Shown here: positions 57,801 through 64,000 of the stretch, in pieces | Numbering within the stretch: position 1 is the first letter of the stretch | How the letters are laid out: every line of letters begins with the position of its first letter | Assembly (NCBI RefSeq): GCF_043641665.1 | Contig: NC_092193.1 | Span: 23,537,883-23,601,882 of the forward strand | Origin: Enoplosus armatus | Taxonomy: Eukaryota; Chordata; Actinopteri; Centrarchiformes; Enoplosidae | Reading direction: 5' to 3' | DNA: 64,000 nucleotides | Notes under the pieces: generated by a model | Told to the model about the DNA's origin: nothing | Databases searched by the model: none | The model's input: the letters and a program-made list of their open reading frames with translations, nothing else | Position numbers and translations under genes: made by a program

Positions 57801-60800
57801 CTGCGAATAACTAGCGACATGTTGGCGAAGATGTAACATGTCGGATGAAACAATTCGAACTTACATTTCAAACGGATGAATAACATAAATCCAACAGGTT
57901 AAAACTACTCTGCACAATAGTTAGTGGGACTGCGTTTGTGTGACCGAGCTTCATGCTGACAGCTGAGCACCGTACCTTCCCTGTGCTTCCAGACTTGTAG
58001 TAGCTGATCTTGTACTTGAGGTCCTTTCTGAGGACGTCCCGGATGCTGAGCTGCTTTCCGCCCTGATGGACGCTGGTCAGAGGATCCGTGATGTTGACAA
58101 TGGCTCTGCCCTCGCCTGCATCCTCCACAGTGAATTTCACAGCGCTGATGTTACCTGAGGAAAGGCCAAATCGAATGGTGACGATGAGACTGAAGCTGGA
58201 GAATGTGGGTCCATCACGCTGGCACCCGTCACTTCTCTTTGTCATCTGTGCGCTCACGTTTGCCATGTTTCTGACATTAGTATGATTTAATTTAGTCAAT
58301 TTGGCCGTTTTATTTCACTTGTCTACACTAGTATCCTGGTTATGATTGGGTTTTTGGAGTATCCCGGTTATGCGCCTGATCCTGGTTTCAGAAACCCGGA
58401 TGTGCTACCTGAGGCCTGTGCCACAAAGCAAGTTCAACATACCCAGGATATCTTTTCTGGCTTCACTAAGCCTAACATCCGCAATCTTGCTAAACGGGTC
58501 ACGCAACGGTGGTTATCAACTCAGTAAATCGAACCCGGGGTTTCCCAATCTAGCCACGAGCGTGTTCACATAAAAAGGCCGGTGTTTGCAGCATCTGACC
58601 CAATCGCAAAAAACACTCAGCCCCACTAAGAGACCCCCTCTCGATCCACGCCCCGAGCTCCACGGGATCTTCTATGATTGGTGATGCCATTTTCCAAGAG
58701 AATTGATTGGTTAGTAGGGCGGGAGGTTTGTAGCATAAGTAATCATGGCGATGTACACCAGGTGAGAAGTGAACCACTGTCGTAACCCTGAAAACCCAGG
58801 GTTAACCCCCAGGGTTACCTTGCCAACCTCAAATCCTGCTTTGTAGAAACAGGCCTCAGGAGTGCTCCAATAGAAAACCAGGATGCTGTGGCACGTGAAC
58901 ACCTGATCCAGGTCTCTGGCCGTTCTTTGTCTGTACAGAACATAGTGACTGAGATTGGCTCAAGCACCTTAGGCCCACCCCTGGGGGGGTCGATGCCTGT
59001 GCCTGTACAGTCAGGGCCTCAGGGCTCTGAAACTAGCAGAATCACGCATTTCTATGTGAGCGCTCATCCTGATTCCAGGTTGTTTTGTTATTTTTACCTT
59101 TTTTTTTTGTATCTTATATTGGTGGAATTCATTTTAGCTGTTTTATTCTGATCAAGTCTGTGGTTGTAGCTTCTGATTTGATTTTACTACAGTAGACTTT
59201 TATTTGCTGTCCTGTATGAAACACTTTGTAATCCGTGTCAGTGAAAGAGCACCCCCGCCGATCATACAACAGCATCGGACTCATGATGGACAGTTTAAAC
59301 TATGCTAACCTCTTAGTCCTTGGTGAAAACAAAAACCTGGGGCCTCTAGCCTGCAGCAGAGATGGAGCAGTGGGCTACAGAGGTCTGGTGAGCTCACTTT
59401 TTTCTAACTCTCTTTCTTAGTGACATCCCTCGAGGACATTTATCAGACTTGCAGCTCCCTCCGGAGACACTAAAGGCATCATACAACTTTAAAACATACG
59501 CAGCAGAACTCCCCAACACCTGGAAACACACTGTGTCACAATGTGATCTTGCTTGTTGCGCGGAGCTTGTTTTTTTGGGGGGGGGGTTTTCTCTCTCTCA
59601 GGGCTGTTTTGGAAATTGACGACATTGATATCTCACCTTATGCCTCACTGGCAACTGTAATGTGTGTGTTTGTGTGTGTGTCTGTGTGTGTGTGTGTGTG
59701 TCTGTGTGTGCACATGCGATACCTACTCTCTCTATAGGGGTTGAACGTCAGGGAATAGGTGTGAGGGAACAAATCCAGGTCATAGTCATTGTGCATGGAC
59801 GCAGGCTCTGTTTGGATGTCGGCAGAGTAGGTCCTGTCAAATGGGAGAACACACATGTGGGTTGGAGATGCGTGATGCGCATTTAACATGCACGGTGGGG
59901 AAAAACTGGGAGTTAGACTGGTTGCCATAAGGAGAGGACAGGGAAATTCCTAAAATTAGACGTGAGAAGGACATGAGATAAAAGAACTGTTTGTCAACAG
60001 AAACAAACTTTTGTCCAGTTGTAAAAAAATAAAAAATAAATAATGATAGCCATCGCTATCTCTGGTTGGCTGGGACAGGCCAGAGTTTCATTCAGAATCA
60101 GAATCAGAAATACTTTATTGATCCCCCTCAATTCAACAATTTGATGTTTCAAACCCTGGACTTTGATCGGCTTCGAGTAAGTCATAGAGCCATATAGGAC
60201 ACTATACATGTCTCACCACGCTCTGCAAGCTCTGTTAAGATTCCCTGTTGAATGGGGTGCCACACACTCCCTCTTTGTTATAATTACAACCCTTTTCAAA
60301 AAAAAAAGGTAAAGAAGCATTTTTTTTCATCTGTATTTAGGTGATATTTAAAAACAGAACACTGTTAATTAATCAGGTAGTGATATTGCTGATGATATCG
60401 GCCTCTAGTTTCATAGCGGTGAACTGGGAGAATATGTTGAGTGTTAAACCCAATCTCCAACCAAACCAATCAAATCACATCACATTCATGATCAGTCATA
60501 GACTGACAGTTGGGCTGACTTCATCAAAATGTATGTTACTATATGATGATGATGATGAAGAAACAAAATTGAGATAAAGATGGGGTATGATTATAATGCT
60601 TTAGAAATGATTACCTACCAGATATCTAAGCTCTGATGGAGTATTATGTACATGTTATTATTATGGACATAATATACAGGGCTTGAAGCGATAGAAGTCT
60701 TGTTCCTACCTGTCGAAGGGTACCAGGTAGTTGGTCAGATCACATTCTGACTCTGACACTCGGATGCAGTCCGGACTCTCCCTCCAGTTACCCTCGTCCC

Positions 60801-61546
60801 TGATGGTCACATGACAAAACAGGAGAATAATGCCCTCAATGGAAAACAACCCACAGACCGCCCGACATTCTGACAACCTTCTGTCCCTGGCCTGATCCGG
60901 ATCTGGACTTTTATTTAAACTAAATACAAAAAAAAAAGATAAGTCCTTGCCGTTTGAAAAGACGGAACCCTGAAAACACTTTTATTATCGTCATGGTTTA
61001 ATACATCGAGAGGTGTTTGTGTCCATAGGTATCGACGCTAGGCTATCTTTCTTTTCTGTGCAAACACAGTGGTCTTATTGAAATCAACAAGACCACTTTT
61101 CATTTTTTATTATTTTTGTTAATCAATGCTAATGCTGCAGCCCCTGATTCATTTCACTGAGACTGCTGCTGCCACAGAAGGGTCGTCCAGCTAATAATGA
61201 GGTTGATAAAACTTCAACTTTCCCAGCATTACACTACGTCAGCCATCAAATATGTAATGTCCTATATATTTGTAGTGTGCGTCATGCAGCAATGTGCTTA
61301 TTCCACATTAGCACTGTCTAGACCAGCGGCTCCCAAACTGGGTGGCACAAGATCAGTTCATTTATTTTATTTTATTTTTTTACCATACATTCGGCAAATG
61401 TAAATGGGTGCACTTATATAGAGCTTTTATCCAAATGTTCCTCTCATTACCCATTCACACACATACACACACACACACACAAACACAGTTACACACCGAT
61501 AGCAGCGAGTTGCCGTGCAAGTCCTGAACCACAGCAACCCCACTTT

Positions 61547-61603
<57 letters not shown>

Positions 61604-62061
61604 TATATAAACAACACGAGAAAAGAAAATGAATGCGTAGTGTCGTGTGTGCATGCTCATTTCCTCAAAACCCTGACATGTCAGCTATTAGCAACTACCA
61701 ATGAAAGTTCTTCATTTTCATTCATTATTCATGTATATTTGCAGTGGGCATAAAAAACTGGTCTCGACTAAGCAGAAAGTATGAAAAGCACTGCGCGTGT
61801 TCCATTCAAAATTGATTTTTTTTTTGCCTCATATTTGGTTTCCCGCCCTAACCCTACTTGTAGCGACACAAAAAAACACATAACGCAGCAGCAGTGGAAG
61901 AAGTATTATGACCCTTTACTTAAGTAAATGTGGAAGTACAACAACGTGAAAATACTCTTACTATAAGTAAATGCCCTGCATTCCAAATTTTTGTGAAGTA
62001 AAAGTATTAAACCCTTAAATTCTCATAAAACTTGATCAATTCAAAGTTTTCCACTGTGTGT

Positions 62062-62104
<43 letters not shown>

Positions 62105-62232
62105 TGGGGGAACTCACCCAGAGTACAGGACAGTGTATGTGTAGTTGGATGGTTTGGTAGTCCAGGTGAGGATGGTTTTAAAGTCCAGAGACACCCAGTG
62201 TACTTGCTCAGCTTTGGGCACAAAGTTGTTAT
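54857..62232 (-). CDS. f3: Coagulation factor III (tissue factor), exons 2 to 6, signal exon not found
   Basis: Exons on minus: 62232-62118, 60799-60710, 59833-59727, 58154-57976, 56742-56586, 55002-54857 (TAG). All are GT..AG and phases join exactly, giving 264 residues, against 263 in mature human tissue factor. Tissue factor is the cell-surface receptor for factor VIIa that starts coagulation. Two fibronectin III domains are seen: FKTILTWTTKPSNYTYTV and CDLTNYLV (domain 1), FTVEDAGEG, LSIRDVLRKDLKYKISYYK and YCFMVAAYIPSR (domain 2). Both disulfide pairs are conserved (DCIRVSESEC; YC...QQC). The human WKS motifs are replaced by WVS, WRE and YYK. The last exon encodes the membrane span (VGGVFILLTVLIILVTVTVL), a CCKCC stop-transfer cluster suitable for palmitoylation, and a short tail. 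Human exon 3 corresponds to two exons here. Teleosts have f3a and f3b; which copy this is cannot be told. The signal-peptide exon must end with a G at phase 1 and lies upstream, perhaps beyond 64000. Confidence 0.93.
55140..55735 (+). mobile_element. LINE reverse-transcriptase fragment (RTE/Rex type), antisense in last tissue factor intron
   Basis: The plus strand reads degenerate reverse transcriptase in several frames: a PIVEPQIQEE-like start at about 55200-55235, CPGVGTVDLLFTLTGL (about 55244-55283), PVYMFFVDLGGGL/AYDHLPRGVW (about 55335-55400), ILGRKS (about 55438-55455) and, after an interruption, the catalytic region LFADDVVLLAV at about 55598-55632 and RSEAMVQGC. Order and spacing follow fish RTE/Rex-type LINEs. 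Poly-G at 55127-55139 and many frameshifts make it dead. Confidence 0.75.
55483..55542 (-). mobile_element. L2-type LINE 3' tail nested in the RTE fragment
   Basis: Three ATCAGA units, then 'aatactttattgatccccgg' and 'ggggaaatttt', in the same orientation as the end of the 37.97-kb LINE. It sits between ILGRKS and the FADD part of the RTE reverse transcriptase, so it inserted into that fragment as a severely 5'-truncated copy of about 60 bp. Confidence 0.78.
56783..57335. mobile_element. TTAA-flanked MITE in tissue factor intron 5
   Basis: Terminal inverted repeats: the left end reads TTAAAGAGGACCTGTTATGC from 56783, and the right end read from the other strand is TTAAACGGGGACCTATTATG from 57336. 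Both carry TTAA at the outer edge (56783-56786 and 57332-57335), the target duplication used by piggyBac-type elements. About 550 bp, no transposase frame, with a 12-base G run at 57151-57162. Non-autonomous; the piggyBac assignment is inferred from TTAA alone. Confidence 0.7.
58408..58860. mobile_element. TIR-bounded MITE, 453 bp, in tissue factor intron
   Basis: The left terminus CCTGAGGCCTGTGCCACAAA (58408 on) pairs with the right terminus, which on the other strand reads CCTGAGGCCTGTTTCTACAA (from 58860). That is about 25 bp of imperfect inverted repeat (CCTGAGGCCTGT, then CACAAAGCA versus CTACAAAGCA). The interior is GC-rich with no transposase. A clear target duplication was not found. 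The termini resemble fish Harbinger/ISL2EU-type MITEs; the superfamily is not settled. Confidence 0.72.
59661..59710 (-). repeat. CA-rich tract 16 bases below a tissue factor donor
   Basis: On minus, the donor after exon 59833-59727 (gtaggtatcg) is followed after 16 bases by about 50 bases of CA repeat with a few interruptions. CA-rich RNA near a 5' splice site is a known hnRNP L-dependent splicing element, as in the human NOS3 intron 13 repeat. Confidence 0.75.
60091..60128 (-). repeat. L2-type LINE 3' tail, minimal copy
   Basis: 'cagaatcagaatcagaaata' followed by 'ctttattgatcccc', the same terminus as at 37972 and 55483, reduced to about 38 bases. It lies in the tissue factor intron between the two exons that correspond to human exon 3. 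Confidence 0.72.
61549..61592. repeat. (AT)n microsatellite
   Basis: 22 uninterrupted AT units followed by 'acacacatatatat', within the first seen tissue factor intron. Such tracts form cruciforms and are often length-polymorphic. Confidence 0.9.
62055..62102 (-). repeat. (CA)n tract 15 bases below the exon 2 donor of tissue factor
   Basis: The plus strand is (TG)n. In the gene's sense the donor gtgagttcccccact at 62117 leads directly into about 23 CA units. The arrangement parallels the one below exon 59833-59727. Confidence 0.85.
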
Positions 62233-62840
62233 CTAGTGAATGAAACGTAACGCAGTGTTACTCTCCACAACCTTCTCTTTTCATTGATATACATGTCAAC
62301 TTAAATGATAAATCAGATCAAATCCCCCACCCCTCTTCTTTCTCATAAACAGACCATAATTCAAGCCGAGACCATGACAGGGAGCCAAAAGTTATAAATG
62401 GTGTTCGTACAGTTTGAGATACTGAATGTCTGGCAAATCAGCGTTATCCTTGTGACATTCCATTAGGTTCTCATTGCATTATTCATAATGTCTAAAGCAG
62501 CGTCACGATTGCGTAAAATGCACCATCGTGGAACATTTACTGATTACACCTGCATTTTTGAAATACCTCCAAGCCCGCAAAGTTCCATCAAACTCACGGA
62601 GGTCCCTCCCTCGTCAAACGCAACCGGCCAGACTGACTACATGAACTTTTCCACTATTTGAACATCGTTTCCATGTCCAATATAAATATATAGTATATCT
62701 AACGTGCATTCTTGTCCATGGTGTGCGTCCATCCAATTCTGTACCTGCAGCATTGAATAGATTTGTCACATATTTACGTATAAATGTCTATGAGCCAAAC
62801 TACTTCTCTGCGGCGGTGCGGCCGCCAAGGGGTGACCAGT

Positions 62841-63258
62841 GGTGGCCATGGCACCTGGGACTAAAGTCTGCCCAACACAATGGAGATGAATGAACAATCC
62901 ACATTATCCACATAATCCGGGGGGTTCTACTGAATAAATAGTCTCTATGAGAACTGCACAGTGAGGCCTGGAAATGGCCTTCGCCTCTGTTGTGTTGGCG
63001 TGGAGGCAGAAATCCCGCAGGTTAAGTATTTCAAAAAAAAAAAAAACCCGGTGGCCATGGCACCTGGGACTAAAGTCTGCCCAACACAATGGAGATGAAT
63101 GAACAATCCACATTATCCACATAATCCGGGGGGTTCTACTGAATAAATAGTCTCTATGAGAACTGCACAGTGAGGCCTGGAAATGGCTTTCGCCTCTGTT
63201 GTGTTGGCGTGGAGGCAGAAATCCCGCAGGTTAAGTATTTCAAAAAAAAAAAAAACCC
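62841..63258. repeat. Tandem duplication, two copies of 209 bp
   Basis: Copy 1 at 62841-63049, copy 2 at 63050-63258, period exactly 209. I see one substitution ('aaatggccttcg' in copy 1 against 'aaatggctttcg' in copy 2). Each ends with a 14-base A run and CCC. There is no coding content. It lies about 600 bp upstream of tissue factor exon 2, within its expected first intron or promoter. Such identity means a very recent event or an assembly duplication. Confidence 0.9.
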
Positions 63259-63698
63259 GGACACATAAAAGCGAACCCGGCAGCGCAGCTTTATATCAGA
63301 GAGATGGCTGCCTCTCCCGATAGAGGCCTACCTCTGCAAGTTCAGACAGGAATGTAGGAACCAAACTCCAAAACCGCAGAGGTACCAAGGTACAGGCTGC
63401 CATGCCAGGCAGAAAAAGTAACAAAAGAGAGTAAGCAGGTCTCAGCCTGGTCGACCCCAGAAACTTTGTCTGGCTCTGCCACTGCTTGAACGTTGTATAT
63501 ATCGGCAGTCTCGTCCCCTATGTGTTTCATAATTGTTTCTCATCACCAATCTCAATCTTTTTTCTTCTTTTTTTTTCCTTTTATGTATTATGTTTTATTG
63601 TTTCTCTTACTTGCGCAAACTAAACCTAAACTACGATCACGGGTTCAAGGGTCCATTTATTGGCCACTTTACCACATAAGGTTGTATCACGGAAATTG

Positions 63699-63700
<2 letters not shown>
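63259..63700. other. Non-coding stretch upstream of tissue factor exon 2
   Basis: On minus there is a TATA-like 'gatataaag' near 63285-63293, but no signal-peptide exon with a fitting donor (G at phase 1) was found here or in 62233-62840. T-rich patch at 63556-63578. Confidence 0.4.

Positions 63701-63701
<1 letters not shown>

Positions 63702-63734
<33 letters not shown>
63702..63734. repeat. (CA)n microsatellite
   Basis: About 16 CA units, on the 3' side of the adjacent minus-strand LINE fragment. Confidence 0.88.
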
Positions 63735-63739
<5 letters not shown>

Positions 63740-63744
63740 AACAA

Positions 63745-63970
63745 CACTGAGCAAAACATGGACAGCCTGAGGGAAGAAGCTGCTCTGTAGTCTGGTGGTG
63801 CGGCAGCAGGCCGAACAGGCTGTGGCCCGCGCGCACACCCCACGCCAGTTTGTAATTTTTCTAGTCTGGTTTGCTCTCCATCTGTAAAAGTTGACGAGAA
63901 CTTGGCACGGGAATTTCGCTCTCTTAAGAAGTACAGCCGTTGCAGAGCGTTCTTCACCAGGGTGGAGACG
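63745..63970 (-). mobile_element. LINE 3' region fragment
   Basis: On minus the frame reads KNALQRLYFLRERNSRAKF, the conserved post-RT segment (consensus K.AQQRLYFLRRLR) also visible in the 38-kb LINE. It is followed by the GC-rich 'ctgtggcccgcg' and 'agctgctctgtagtctgg' sequence common in fish LINE 3' UTRs, and ends at a CA repeat. It is truncated on both sides and may continue beyond the window. Confidence 0.62.
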
Positions 63971-64000
63971 TGAGATGGCTTCTAGTTCTGGTAATGTTAA

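Noticed and set aside
61427..61660. 77-codon frame rich in Tyr-Ile repeats
   Set aside because: It is the translation of the (AT)n microsatellite.
62904..63122. 72-codon minus frame as the tissue factor signal exon
   Set aside because: It comes from the tandem duplication, has no signal-peptide pattern followed by a fitting donor, and its poly-Phe is the A-run.

Overview
This window is vertebrate nuclear DNA, almost certainly from a ray-finned (teleost, probably percomorph) fish. The evidence is spliced genes with GT..AG introns, dense CA/TG microsatellites, several fish-type non-LTR retrotransposon fragments with short-repeat 3' tails, hAT-type DNA transposons and TIR-bounded MITEs, plus a tissue factor gene whose mature length fits vertebrate tissue factor. 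No prokaryotic, viral, rRNA, tRNA or CRISPR feature was recognised.

Layout. (1) 1-28.2 kb: no protein-coding gene that I can support. It holds microsatellites, homopolymer runs and dispersed repeats. The best is a 749-bp hAT element at 1173-1921 with a perfect 8-bp target duplication, nested inside an older repeat; a second copy of that repeat at about 21.6-22.2 kb lacks the insertion. (2) 28.28-49.1 kb, plus strand: a CpG-rich promoter-like segment and a multi-exon gene related to the C-terminal half of EPS15 (coiled coil followed by DPF motifs). The model has 11 coding exons and about 984 residues. It lacks the EH domains and the C-terminal UIMs and carries a 33-bp coding minisatellite in its largest exon. 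Its introns contain two hAT fragments and a broken L2/CR1-type LINE on the minus strand. (3) 49.1-54.3 kb: 3' UTR and intergenic DNA with dispersed repeats. (4) 54.3-62.2 kb, minus strand: coagulation factor III (tissue factor), exons 2 to 6 with human exon 3 split in two; the signal-peptide exon was not found. Its introns hold a nested LINE pair and two MITEs. (5) 62.2-64 kb: a near-perfect 209-bp tandem duplication and a LINE fragment, upstream of tissue factor.

The two genes converge. Nothing in the sequence shows that they work together: one product is expected in clathrin/endosome trafficking, the other is the cell-surface trigger of coagulation. Exon borders were read by eye from splice consensus and reading phase. 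All coding-exon joins in both genes are phase-consistent, which is the main support for the models. Repeat borders are approximate unless a target duplication is given.
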